64,000 nt of DNA, from positions 40,908 through 104,907 of the forward strand of contig JBBSRC010000002.1 of assembly GCA_038243395.1 (NCBI GenBank). The letters are read 5' to 3'. The first letter of the stretch is position 1. Each line of letters opens with the position of its first letter. This document shows, piece after piece, positions 8,946-19,400 of this stretch. Source of the stretch: Gelidibacter sp038243395 (lineage in GTDB: Bacteria > Bacteroidota > Bacteroidia > Flavobacteriales > Flavobacteriaceae). The notes beneath the pieces were generated by a model, which saw only the letters and a list, made by a program, of their open reading frames with translations, was not told the DNA's origin and did not search any database. Position numbers and translations under genes: made by a program.

Positions 8946-8977
8946 CAAATGTAAAGTTTTTATATTTACATATGTAA
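8946..8977 (-). promoter_or_regulatory. Divergent intergenic control region: -7 box and palindrome
   Basis: On the minus strand TACATTTG (8946-8953) matches TAnnTTTG, 17 bp from the ATG of the kinase-like gene. Next to it lies a 12-bp perfect palindrome TTACATATGTAA (8966-8977), placed between the two divergent genes like an operator. The regulatory role is inference. Confidence 0.4.
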
Positions 8978-9028
8978 CAAATTTAAGCATCACTCGTCAT
9001 ACGTATAACTAATCAATCAGAAAACATC

Positions 9029-9925
9029 TTGGAAACAATTCTCACCATCAGCAACCTGACCAAAAAGTTTGGATATCTTACGGCAGTCAAAGATTTGTCA
9101 TTTACGATCAATAAAGGAAATGTATATGGCATTTTAGGACCTAACGGAAGTGGAAAATCGACCACTTTGGGTATTGTCTTGAATGTGGTTAATAAAACTT
9201 CAGGAAACTTCAGTTGGTTTGAAGGACAAACAACAACTCACGATGCGTTAAAAAAAGTTGGGGCAATTATAGAAAACCCTAATTTCTATCCCTACATGAC
9301 TGCTTATCAAAATTTAAAGTTGGTTTGCAAAATTAAAGGGGTTGAATATATTAAGATTGATGAGAAGCTAGCAATTGTTGGCCTCTTAGATCGAAAGGAC
9401 AGCAAATTCAAAAATTATTCTTTGGGAATGAAACAACGTTTAGCCATTGCTTCTGCGCTACTCAATGATCCCGAAATCCTAATCTTAGATGAACCCACCA
9501 ACGGATTGGATCCGCAGGGGATTCATCAGATCAGAACTTTGATCAAACAGATAGCGAGTGAAGGAACGACCATTCTGTTGGCATCCCATCTTTTAGATGA
9601 AGTTGAAAAAGTCTGCTCTCACGTGGTCGTTCTTCGTAAAGGCGAAAAACTATATTCTGGTCGCGTAGATGAAATGATTTCCAGTCATGGATTTTTTGAA
9701 TTGAAATCTGTCCAACACGAGACCTTGTTGGCATTTCTTACAGACAATCCAGATTTTATAAGGGTAAAAGAAGATGGTGAACTCATTACCGCTTTTTTAA
9801 ACGCACCTATGGATGCATCCACGTTTAATAAACTCATGTTTGATAAGGACATTACACTTTCGCATTTAGTAAAACGTAAAGAAAGCTTGGAAGAACAATT
9901 CCTTAAATTAACTGACAACAACTAA
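9029..9925 (+). CDS. ABC transporter ATP-binding protein (ABC-2 exporter type)
   Basis: This 298-residue ATPase has Walker A GPNGSGKST (about 38-46), the signature KNYSLGMKQRLAIA, Walker B PEILILDEPTNGLDPQG and switch histidine ASHLLDE. The extra C-terminal ~80 residues are typical of the drug/bacitracin-type ABC-2 subfamily (BcrA-like). The only plausible start is a TTG at 9029: an in-frame stop lies at 9005-9007 and no ATG intervenes. The permease gene follows after 18 bp, forming an obvious exporter operon. The substrate is not predictable; Bacteroidota pairs like this often sit alone without a dedicated two-component system, as here. Confidence 0.9.
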   Translation: METILTISNLTKKFGYLTAVKDLSFTINKGNVYGILGPNGSGKSTTLGIVLNVVNKTSGNFSWFEGQTTTHDALKKVGAIIENPNFYPYMTAYQNLKLVCKIKGVEYIKIDEKLAIVGLLDRKDSKFKNYSLGMKQRLAIASALLNDPEILILDEPTNGLDPQGIHQIRTLIKQIASEGTTILLASHLLDEVEKVCSHVVVLRKGEKLYSGRVDEMISSHGFFELKSVQHETLLAFLTDNPDFIRVKEDGELITAFLNAPMDASTFNKLMFDKDITLSHLVKRKESLEEQFLKLTDNN

Positions 9926-9943
9926 ACAATCAATTTCAATCTT

Positions 9944-10768
9944 ATGTTACGACTAGTCAATTTAGAACTGCAAAAATTACTTTTGAATACCGCGAGTAAA
10001 GTTTTGATATTCATCTCCTTTATTCTGCCATTTACAGTTTTGATTCTTTCATCCATAAAAATTAATTTCTTCGGGTTCTTTACTTTGGAATTGGGCGAAC
10101 TTGGTATTTTTAATTTTCCGATTATTTGGCATATTACCACATTTTTTACATCCTATTTTAAGCTGTTTTTTGCCATTGTTGTGGTCAGTATGATCGGGAA
10201 CGAGTATAGCAATAAAACCATAAAACAAAATTTAATTGATGGATTGAGCAAAAAAGAATTTATACTTTCTAAGTTTTATACCATCGTTTTCTTTTCTCTT
10301 TTGGCCACTGTACTAATTGGAGTGGGTTCTTTTCTCATCGGTCTTTATTATTCAAGTTACACCGAAGCATCAATTATCTTTAGAGAAACAGAATTTCTAT
10401 TGGCCTACTTTGTAAAACTGGTCGGCTTTTTTAGTTTGTGTTTGTTCTTTGGAATGTTGGTAAAGCGCTCTGCTTTTGCTTTGGCATTTATTTTTCTGCT
10501 GTATATTTTTGAATGGATTATCTTTTCGATTGTACTAAAAGCGGCGAGTTTAGATATCGCCTGGAAGGTAAAGAATTTATTACCCTTGGAATCCATGTAC
10601 AATTTGATTGACCAACCTTTCCAACGTGTGATGATGACTAAGTATCCTGAAAAAATTGATATGACCTACGATTATGCCGTACATTGGTATGAAGTTGTTA
10701 TTGTCTTGGGTTGGACAGCACTATTCGTTTTTTTATCGTATTTGTTACTAAAAAAGCGGGATCTATAA
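9944..10768 (+). CDS. ABC-2 type transporter permease
   Basis: This 274-residue membrane protein has about six hydrophobic segments: near 20-40, 55-80, 110-135, 150-165, 175-200 and the C-terminal VVIVLGWTALFVFLSYLLL. The start MLRLVNLELQKLLLNT and the GNEYSNKTIKQNLIDGLSKKEFILSK segment are the usual ABC-2 permease features (PF12679-like), the latter following the first large periplasmic region. It pairs with the ATPase 18 bp upstream. The substrate is unknown. Confidence 0.88.
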   Translation: MLRLVNLELQKLLLNTASKVLIFISFILPFTVLILSSIKINFFGFFTLELGELGIFNFPIIWHITTFFTSYFKLFFAIVVVSMIGNEYSNKTIKQNLIDGLSKKEFILSKFYTIVFFSLLATVLIGVGSFLIGLYYSSYTEASIIFRETEFLLAYFVKLVGFFSLCLFFGMLVKRSAFALAFIFLLYIFEWIIFSIVLKAASLDIAWKVKNLLPLESMYNLIDQPFQRVMMTKYPEKIDMTYDYAVHWYEVVIVLGWTALFVFLSYLLLKKRDL

Positions 10769-11463
10769 TCCATTGGATAGTAAATCCTATTGGTAATGAC
10801 GAATTAAATGCTACTCGGATTTCCGCATGTTCTCATTTATTTTTTTCAATAAGATGAGCGTTTAGATAAATATTTTGACAGAAAATTGGAGAAGTTGCAA
10901 ATAGAGATTTCTCAAAAATAAACCACAATAAACTAAAGTGCCATGCCAGCCAAAATTTCTTTTGTCCAGTTTTTTTTCTTTACCGGACTGAAAAGTCCGT
11001 TGCATTCGGATATCTATAATACATAATTTACGCCTGTATTTTCAGGAACCAGTGAATTTTACGAAAATTCGTAAGCCCCCCCCCTATCCATCAATATCGG
11101 TGAGAAGGATTGGCGAAGTCATCCAAGTTTTGCGGTAAAGGTATTAGAAACTAATCGAAATGCAGGAAATCACGTCTACCATATTAGGTTCTGGCGGGGT
11201 TCTAACTTCCTTTAAGATTGAAGATTATCTTCCGAAGCCGCTTTCTCTATTGGCATATCTGCAGGTTAAATTATCAGCTGAGCTCATCAAACAATAAGAA
11301 CTGAATAACAAGGAGTCTCCAAACGTTAATTTATCGTGTACTTCATCGTGTTTTATTGCGTTTCATCTAATTGTTTTGTACTTTTCGCCCATAATTAAAC
11401 CTACAGTACACCTCATATCCCCTCAATATGAGATAATGCTGACGAAATCTTAACCTACATAGA
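10769..11463. other. Intergenic region, 695 bp, with C9 tract and a possible gene remnant
   Basis: No intact gene is visible. A run of nine C's (11076-11084) stands out in AT-rich DNA. Directly after it, frame 11075-11215 is open for about 46 codons with protein-like composition (includes GEKDWRSHPSFAVKVLE) but has no start codon, so it may be a decayed coding remnant. The last ~110 bp holds a candidate promoter for the giant T9SS protein gene. Confidence 0.45.
11356..11386 (+). promoter_or_regulatory. Candidate promoter for the first giant T9SS protein gene
   Basis: TTG at 11356-11358, 20 bp spacer, TACTTTTC at 11379-11386 (one mismatch to TAnnTTTG). It leaves a leader of about 70 nt before the ATG at 11464. 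Confidence 0.4.
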
Positions 11464-14400
11464 ATGAAATCGTTCTCAATTTCCCTCCTTGCTTTTGCAT
11501 GCATGGTGTGTACCAGCGCATTCAGTCAACAAATTGTTATTGACGACAAGTTAAGTGCTGAGCAACTTATCGAAAATCATTTAATACAAGGTTGTGTAGA
11601 AACTTCCAATATCGAGTCACCTATTAATGGGGCCATCAGCGGATTTTCGAGTTTTGGCTATTTTGAGCGAGGCAGCTCTAACTTTCCCTTTAAAAATGGC
11701 ATCGTTTTATCCACAGGGAAGGCAAGTTCTGGCGGAAATGGAATTAAAGAAAAGACGCTGAATGAAGGAGATAAAAGTTGGGGTAATGATACCGATCTCG
11801 AAGCTGCTTTAGGTCTTTCAAATACTCTTAATGCTACAGCGATTGAATTTGACTTTTCATCCATCTCAAACCAAATTCAGTTTAACTATATCTTAGCATC
11901 AGAAGAATATTACGGAAACTTTCCTTGCGAAATTTCGGATGGATTTGCATTCCTTATAAAAGAAGCAGGAACTAATGACCCCTACGTAAATATTGCACTG
12001 ATTCCAGGAACCTCAACACCAGTAAATACTAACACGATTCACAATGGTATAAATAATCAATGTGGTCCTGCAAACGCCGAATATTTTGAAGGTTATAATC
12101 TTGGTGACACCAATTATAATGGTAGAACGAAAGTCCTAACTGCTACGGCTTCTATTTTACCAAATGTCACGTATCATATAAAATTAGTAATTGCTGATTA
12201 TCTGGATGAAAATTATGATTCAGCAGTTTTTATTGAAGGCAATAGTTTTAACTCCTATGTTGATTTGGGAGATGACATCATTACCTGTGCCGATCAAGTG
12301 ACTATTAACGGGGATATTAATAATCCCTCGGCCATCTACTCCTGGTTTTTGAATGATACTCTTATTCAAGGTGAGAACCAAACCACCCTAACCGCTAACC
12401 AGTCAGGAACATATACGGTTAAAGTTGAAATTCCAATTGCAACAAACTCATGCACGATTGAAGACAGTATTGATATCGTGCTCAGCTCAACGCAAACTGC
12501 TGCACCAATTTCTGATTTTGAACTTTGTGATGATATTTCATCTGATGGTGTCGAATTTTTCGATTTTAACTTGAAAACTCCAGATGTGCTTAAATCAGTA
12601 CCAAACTCTGATTATCGTATTTCTTACCACTTCTCATATGATGATGCGCTAAATTTTATAAATGAAATTGTCTCTCCAATTCAAAATTCGATTAATTATC
12701 AAGTCATTCATGTTAGAATTGAAGACACCATAAATGGTTGTATGGCCTATTCAACACTTAACTTGGTGGTCAATCCATTACCAGTAATAGTAAAACCTTC
12801 TGATTTAATAGGTTGTGCTGACGATATCGATAACGGACTTACAATGATTGATCTTACCCAAAAAGATGATGAAATCACTAATGGCGACAGCAATTTAAAA
12901 GTATCCTATTATCACACTCTTGGGGATGCTGATTCTGGAGAGAACGCCATTTCTTCACCATATAACAATAGATCACGTAATGAACACTTGTTTGTACGTG
13001 TTGAAAATTCGCTTACTGGCTGTTCTACGACTACTACGTTGCTTATAACGGTATTGGACAAACCGGTAATCAACACCACTCCTCATTTTATAGATGCCTG
13101 TGACCCGGAGCATGATGGTTTTGCCGAATTTGATTTAACCAGTATTACTCCTAACGTTTTGGGTGGCATTACTGGAGTCTCTACAAGTTTTCATGAAACT
13201 TATGACGATGCTCTTTCGGGATCTAACGCTATCGCAAATCCAAACAGTTACACCAACACAAAACAAAATGTACAGATTGTCTTTATTAGGGTTACTAATG
13301 ATATATCGGGTTGTGCTTCTGTGACGCCAGTTGAAATCCACACCAACTTATTATTGACTGGCACCCTAATTCAAGACTTTTCTGTTTGTGATATTGAGGA
13401 CGTTAATTTACCACAGTTTGATCTCAACGACATGGAAGAAACCATTGTAAATAATCTTCCCGATGTAACAATTGATTTTTATGAGTCTCCTGAAGACCAA
13501 TCAGCGCAAAGTAATGCGTTAAATAAGGCACTACCTTACATACCATCACAACTTCCTAAAAAATTATATATCACTTTACGCAGCTCAACGTGTTCTGAAA
13601 TTTCTGAGATAGAATTGATATTGAATCCTATTGTCAATTTTCCTTCCATAGGTTCCGTCACGTATTGCGATACAGATCAAGACCTCCTCACATCTATCGA
13701 TTTAGGTAGTTTTTCAAGTGCAATTACCAATGGCGAAACAGGCTATAAAGTGCGATATTATAAAACAGAAATTGATGCAAGAAACGACAGCAACCGACTT
13801 CCAAGTTTCTATAAAAACCTAACACCAACTATAACCATTTACACGCGCACCATATCAAATGCAACAAGTTGTGCCGATGTTAAAAGTTTTGAAATTACAG
13901 TTTTACCAGCCCCAGAAACAAATCTTGCAGAAGACATCATCGTTTGTGATGCTGATCAAGACGGATTCTCTATTGTTGATCTCAGCGAAAAGATAAGTGA
14001 GATTGTTTCAGACACGTCAAATAGACTTATTACGTTTCACACTTCGCTTTCTCAGGCTGAAAACGGAACCAATGCCATCGTCAATGCAAGGAGCTACAAA
14101 GCAAAAACAGAAACTATTTACGCACGTGTTCAGAGTACTAAAATGGGAGAATGCCATAGTATTGAACCTATCAAAATTATTGTAAACACCTTACCTATAA
14201 TCCCTGTAATTAGTAATTACATTTATTGTGAAGACGGAAGTGCTGGTTTTGGTGATTTTATTTTCAAAACTAAGGATGCTGAGATTTTAAAGGGACAAAG
14301 TGGAAAACAAGTTTCTTATTATTTGAATTCATATGATGCTGAAGCGAGAGAGAATTCGATTGAAAAATCCAAGGCATTTAGTAATACGTCTACCCGACAA

Positions 14401-16299
14401 AACATCTACGTACGGGTAGAAAACATTGCAGATATTACATGCTATAGTACTGGATCTTTCTATATTGAAGTAGGAACAAATCCTACATTCAATGCACCTC
14501 GCGACTGGTTTGAATGTGATGACATCTCTAACGATGGTCGTGGTATATTTGATTTATCTTATATAGTTTCTGAAATTAAAAAAGACATTAAGGAAAATTT
14601 AAATATAACGTTCTATGCATCACAAGCTAATGCCGAAAAAGCCTTTAATCCCTTACCTTTAGAATATACGAACATAAAAAATCCACAATTAATATTTGCG
14701 CGTATCGATAATGGTTCTATTTGTGCACCAATTACAACCTTCAATATTGGACTGACAAGAGCGCCAGAAGCAAATCCTTCAAAACCTTTAGTAATGTGCA
14801 GTCCAGATAATACAGAAAAATTGACCTTCGATCTTACCCTTGCAGAATTTGATATTTTGGATGTTAGACAATACAACCTCGACATCCAATATTATGCAAA
14901 TGCCGCGGATGCTGATTTACAAACCAATGTTATCAAAACTCCGAAAGCTTATACAAACGTTTCAAATCCACAGATTGTTTATGTTCGGATTACAGATATC
15001 AAAACACATTGTTACTTGTCGATACCAATTGATCTGATTGTCAATTTACCTCCAGTTTTTAATCCAATAGACAAGGTTACGATTTGTGCCAACACTTCTA
15101 AATATTTCAATCTTACCGAGATAAACGATTTATTAATAAATGACTCTTCAAATATTGACATCTCTTATTTCAAATCACAAGCTGATGCCCTGTCAGGCGA
15201 TAACGCTATCAGTAAGGATTATACCTATAAAACCTCAGCAGACAGATTTTATATCAGAATGGAAAACATTAATACCCACTGTTTTTCCGTTCATAACTTA
15301 ATGCTTAAAATTGATCCATTGCCAATTGCTTACGCTATTCCTGATTTAGACCATTGTGACGACGATTTCGATGGTTTATATACTTTCGATCTGTCTCAAC
15401 AGACGTCTAAAGTGCTTAAAAGTCAAGACGCCAATAAATTCAGCATTACTTATCATAAAAACATTGATGACGCCAAATTAGGAGAAAACGCTCTTAGCAC
15501 GTTGTATGCTGCATCTGATATGCAAACAATTTATGTCAGAATTAAAAACAAAGTAACAGGCTGCTACAATACAACAAAGTTTAAAACCATTGTACATCCC
15601 CGACCTATAGTTGATATTCCCAATCAGGTTATTTGTGTGCTAGACGGCTCCATCGTGGTCAGTGCCAACACCTCTGATAAGAACGACACTTACCTATGGT
15701 CAAACAATGCAACGACGTCAGAAATTGAAATTGCCACCACTGAACTTGGAACTTATTGGGTACGAGTCACTAGCATTTTTGGTTGTGAAACGACAAGTAG
15801 TTTTGAAGTTATCGAGTCGGAAAGTGCAACGATTAATTTTACAGAAACTATAGATTTTTCTGATCCAAATAATATTACCGTTACTATAAGTGGTATTGGT
15901 AATTATATGTATGTCTTAAATGACAATAAACCACAAAAATCCAATGTTTTTGAACACGTTCCAATTGGTCCAAATTTGATTAAAGTGATTGATTTGAACG
16001 GTTGCGCCGAAGTTACTAAAGAAGTTATTGTCTTGGATACACCTAAATTTATGACTCCAAATGATGATGGTTACTTCGATACTTGGCATATTACCGGCGT
16101 CCATACCTTACCAGGAACTGTCATATTCATCTATGATCGTTATGGCAAACAATTGGCTTATTTAACTTCAACTTCTCAAGGTTGGGACGGTACACATAAT
16201 GGTCAAAGAATGCCTTCATCGGATTATTGGTTTGTTGCTACTGTTAAAAAAGAGGATACTACTTTTCAGCTTAAGGGCCACTTTGCGTTAAAACGGTAA
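11464..16299 (+). CDS. Giant secreted T9SS type B protein with choice-of-anchor L domain and 11 repeats (paralogue 1)
   Basis: 1611 residues. A signal peptide (about 1-22, ending TSAFSQ) exports it by Sec. Residues about 30-270 form a choice-of-anchor L domain (FPFKNGIVLSTG, FNYILASEEYYG, IALIPGTSTPVN, YNGRTKVLTA, DSAVFIEGNSF). From about residue 358 there are 11 repeats of roughly 94 residues. Each opens with a cysteine in a C-D-x-x-x-D-G-x-x-x-F-D-L type motif and ends with V-R-V/I-x-N-x-x-x-x-C. An Ig-like segment (YLWSNNATTSEIEI) and a gliding-associated C-terminal domain (PKFMTPNDDGYFDTWHITG, about 1528-1611, TIGR04131/CHU_C) follow. By family knowledge such proteins cross the outer membrane by T9SS and are attached to the surface. 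An adhesin-like or structural role is inference. A near-identical architecture follows immediately downstream. Confidence 0.92.
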   Translation: MKSFSISLLAFACMVCTSAFSQQIVIDDKLSAEQLIENHLIQGCVETSNIESPINGAISGFSSFGYFERGSSNFPFKNGIVLSTGKASSGGNGIKEKTLNEGDKSWGNDTDLEAALGLSNTLNATAIEFDFSSISNQIQFNYILASEEYYGNFPCEISDGFAFLIKEAGTNDPYVNIALIPGTSTPVNTNTIHNGINNQCGPANAEYFEGYNLGDTNYNGRTKVLTATASILPNVTYHIKLVIADYLDENYDSAVFIEGNSFNSYVDLGDDIITCADQVTINGDINNPSAIYSWFLNDTLIQGENQTTLTANQSGTYTVKVEIPIATNSCTIEDSIDIVLSSTQTAAPISDFELCDDISSDGVEFFDFNLKTPDVLKSVPNSDYRISYHFSYDDALNFINEIVSPIQNSINYQVIHVRIEDTINGCMAYSTLNLVVNPLPVIVKPSDLIGCADDIDNGLTMIDLTQKDDEITNGDSNLKVSYYHTLGDADSGENAISSPYNNRSRNEHLFVRVENSLTGCSTTTTLLITVLDKPVINTTPHFIDACDPEHDGFAEFDLTSITPNVLGGITGVSTSFHETYDDALSGSNAIANPNSYTNTKQNVQIVFIRVTNDISGCASVTPVEIHTNLLLTGTLIQDFSVCDIEDVNLPQFDLNDMEETIVNNLPDVTIDFYESPEDQSAQSNALNKALPYIPSQLPKKLYITLRSSTCSEISEIELILNPIVNFPSIGSVTYCDTDQDLLTSIDLGSFSSAITNGETGYKVRYYKTEIDARNDSNRLPSFYKNLTPTITIYTRTISNATSCADVKSFEITVLPAPETNLAEDIIVCDADQDGFSIVDLSEKISEIVSDTSNRLITFHTSLSQAENGTNAIVNARSYKAKTETIYARVQSTKMGECHSIEPIKIIVNTLPIIPVISNYIYCEDGSAGFGDFIFKTKDAEILKGQSGKQVSYYLNSYDAEARENSIEKSKAFSNTSTRQNIYVRVENIADITCYSTGSFYIEVGTNPTFNAPRDWFECDDISNDGRGIFDLSYIVSEIKKDIKENLNITFYASQANAEKAFNPLPLEYTNIKNPQLIFARIDNGSICAPITTFNIGLTRAPEANPSKPLVMCSPDNTEKLTFDLTLAEFDILDVRQYNLDIQYYANAADADLQTNVIKTPKAYTNVSNPQIVYVRITDIKTHCYLSIPIDLIVNLPPVFNPIDKVTICANTSKYFNLTEINDLLINDSSNIDISYFKSQADALSGDNAISKDYTYKTSADRFYIRMENINTHCFSVHNLMLKIDPLPIAYAIPDLDHCDDDFDGLYTFDLSQQTSKVLKSQDANKFSITYHKNIDDAKLGENALSTLYAASDMQTIYVRIKNKVTGCYNTTKFKTIVHPRPIVDIPNQVICVLDGSIVVSANTSDKNDTYLWSNNATTSEIEIATTELGTYWVRVTSIFGCETTSSFEVIESESATINFTETIDFSDPNNITVTISGIGNYMYVLNDNKPQKSNVFEHVPIGPNLIKVIDLNGCAEVTKEVIVLDTPKFMTPNDDGYFDTWHITGVHTLPGTVIFIYDRYGKQLAYLTSTSQGWDGTHNGQRMPSSDYWFVATVKKEDTTFQLKGHFALKR

Positions 16300-16362
16300 A
16301 TTTAATTCTACGTGATCGTTTAGATAATAACAGTTCAGCTAGGAATTCATCCATCTCTACAT

Positions 16363-16389
16363 AAAAATCCTCAAATCTGAAGATTTTTT
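16363..16389 (+). terminator. Hairpin plus T-run between the two giant genes
   Basis: aaaaatcctc (16363-16372) pairs with gaagattttt (16379-16388) with one mismatch around a six-base loop, followed by another T. It sits 64 bp after the first giant gene and 74 bp before the second, so the two are probably separate transcripts. Confidence 0.65.
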
Positions 16390-16462
16390 GGTACTTTTGA
16401 AGCGTGAATTTCATTATTACTATCAGTCTACTCTTTATACATATAGTTTAAGTATCCTCCCA

Positions 16463-19400
16463 ATGACAAAGAAATTATTTCTTAGCAATGTTGTATTTAT
16501 AGTGTTCTGTTATGTGCTCAGTGCGCAACAGATTGCTACATCTAATACCATGTCATTGGATGCTTTGATTCAGAACACACTTGGTCAAGGTTGTGTGGAG
16601 ATTTCAAATATTTCATCTACTATCAATGGATCTGTAGATGACATTTCAAGCTATGGACGATTCACAAAGGAGAATTCTAAATTTCCATTTCAGAATGGGT
16701 TAGTTTTGACTACGGGAAGTGTAAAATCCGCTGGCAATGAACTTAATACAGCCCCACTTAATGAAGGATCGACTTCCTGGGGTACGGATCCAGACTTGGA
16801 AATGGCATTGGGCGTTTCAGGAACCATGAACGCCACCTCCATAGAATTTGATTTCATTTCTGCCTCCAATGGGATATCATTCAACTATTTATTGGCTTCA
16901 GAAGAATATTTAGGGACCAATCCTTGTCATATTACGGATAGGTTTGCTTTATTAATCAGAGAGGTTGGCTCGGCAGCTCCTTATAGTAATATAGCTTTGG
17001 TACCTGGCACGTCACTTCCCGTAAACACTACAAATATTCGACCTAAAATTGACGGGTTTTGCCCTGCTCAAAATCCTGCCTCTTTTGAAGGCTACAACGT
17101 CGGCGACACCAATTATAATGGACGAACTACAGTTTTAACTGCCTCACACATAATTAAACCGAATGTGGCTTATCATATTAAAATTGTCATTGCAGATCAG
17201 AAAGATCCAGGTCTTGATTCTGCAGTTTTCATAGAAGGCAATAGTTTTAATGCGACTGTAGACTTGGGCCCTGATATTACTACCTGCGCCAGTTCCACAA
17301 CTTTAAACACAAATCTTACAAATGCCACCTACGAATGGTTCCTAGATAACATTATGATACCAAATGCAAAGAGCACGTCGCTTAGTGTAACCCAATCTGG
17401 GATCTACAAGGTTCAAGCAACACTTCCATTGGGTAATAGCTTTTGTAAAATCGATGATGAAATTAGTGTCACATTAAATGTTCAAGAAACTTTAGATAAT
17501 ATTCCTGATTATGTTTTATGCGACGACCCGTCCACTATTGGCAAACAGCAGTTTGATCTTAAAAGCAGGGATGCTATAGTATTGGAAAGTTTGCCGTCTT
17601 CGAATGTATATGTTATTTCGTATCATTTAACTTCCGATCAGGCGAAAGTTGGAGAAAAACCAATTACGACAATTCAAAACACTGAGAATCCACAGAACAT
17701 ATTCATTAGAATTTTTGATCAAACCAACAATTGTGTGTCTCTATCGGGAGTCAAATTAATTGTGAATCCCTCTCCTTTAATTACTAAGCCTGATTTGTTG
17801 AAAATATGTGATATTGATGGTAACCAAGATGGCTTTACTGAGATTGACCTCAGCCAAGTTACTTCGCAAATAACCAGTAATTATACCGATACCTCTGATT
17901 TGTATGTGACTTATCATGCTAATGCTGTTGATGTTAATTCTGGCGAAAACGCAATCGTTTTACCCTACACCAATGCGAGCTCTAATCAAAACATCTACGT
18001 GCGATTATACGACTCAAACACAGGATGTTTTAGTACCACCACCCTGGATTTGATTGTTTCCACAGCGCCTGTAATATTAATTGACCGACCTTATATCAAT
18101 GCTTGTAACCAGAATGGCAATGATTTTGCAACTTTCGATTTAACTTCTGAATTGAACAGAATTTTAGATGGTTTAACTGGTGTTAGTTCAAGTATTCATG
18201 AAACCTTTGTTGATGCACAAGAAAATAAGAATGTAATCTCTAATCCGTCCTCCTACCAAAATATAATAGCGGAATTCCAAGAGGTTTACATAAGAGTGAT
18301 GGATAATCAAACAGGATGTTTTTCCATCGTCCCTTTAGAATTGCACGCTAACATCGCGGTCACTGGTCTTAACCTCAATGATTTTAATGGTTGTGATAAT
18401 TCTCAAAATGGCATTGTAGAATTTGATTTATATGCGGTGGAAGGGCAACTATTGAATAGTTACCTAGGCTTTGATGTTGAATTTTTCGAAAATGAGAACG
18501 GTCAGCAAAATGACGAGACTCCCTTAGACAAAGCAGAGCCTTATTCAGTGAATTCTGGACCAGCTACGATATATGCCTATGTAACCAGCACTAACTGTTC
18601 GGAATTAATTCCTATAAAATTGGTAATTAATCCTCCGATAGTTTTGCCAACTTCTTTTAATTTGGAATATTGTGGCATAAACCAAGATGGATTTTCAAGA
18701 GTTATCTTATCAGACTTTGATTTAGAGGTAAGTGAGAACGTTGATAATTCATTGGCAGAGTATTTCAACACAGAACTAGACATTTTAAATAACAATCCGC
18801 TAGGAACCACCATCAATGTTACTGGACAAAGAACCATTTTTGTTCGTGTTACTAATACACAAACTTCTTGTTTTAACACTGCAGCTGTAAATATTTTGAT
18901 TAATAAGCCACCGGTTATTGATGATAACGATGGAGAAGATGTTGTTATTTCAGTTTGTGAAATTCCTTCTCCAGGATATAATGTTGTGGATCTGACAAAG
19001 GCATACAAATATTTAATTAAAGATGCTACCGGCTTAAAGCCACCGAAGTATTATGCAAATTATAAATTAGCTCAGGAAGGTGTCGCAGGCACTGAAATTC
19101 CTAATCCAACTAAATATACAAGTTCTCCCTTTAAAAAAATTAATGTACGTATTGAAGATGAAAATGGGTGTTTCAGCATTGGTGCCATTTTTATTTATAT
19201 CAACACTCCTCCAATAATTCCTGCAATTCAATCTTTCCAAAATTGTGCATCTGATGATACGGGTATTACGGAGTTTAATTTTTGGAAAAAAGATAAGGAA
19301 ATCTTAAATAATCAGTCTGACAAGTCAGTATTGTATTTTAAGAATCTTGCAGATGCTGAAAGCCGTAACATGGATAATGTTATAGATAAATTTTCAGCCT

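Noticed and set aside
14613..14885. 90-codon minus-strand ORF inside giant paralogue 1
   Set aside because: Antisense to a coding repeat, with no homology pattern.
18577..19008. 143-codon minus-strand ORF inside giant paralogue 2
   Set aside because: Antisense shadow of the repeat region; the repeat protein frame is clearly the coding one.
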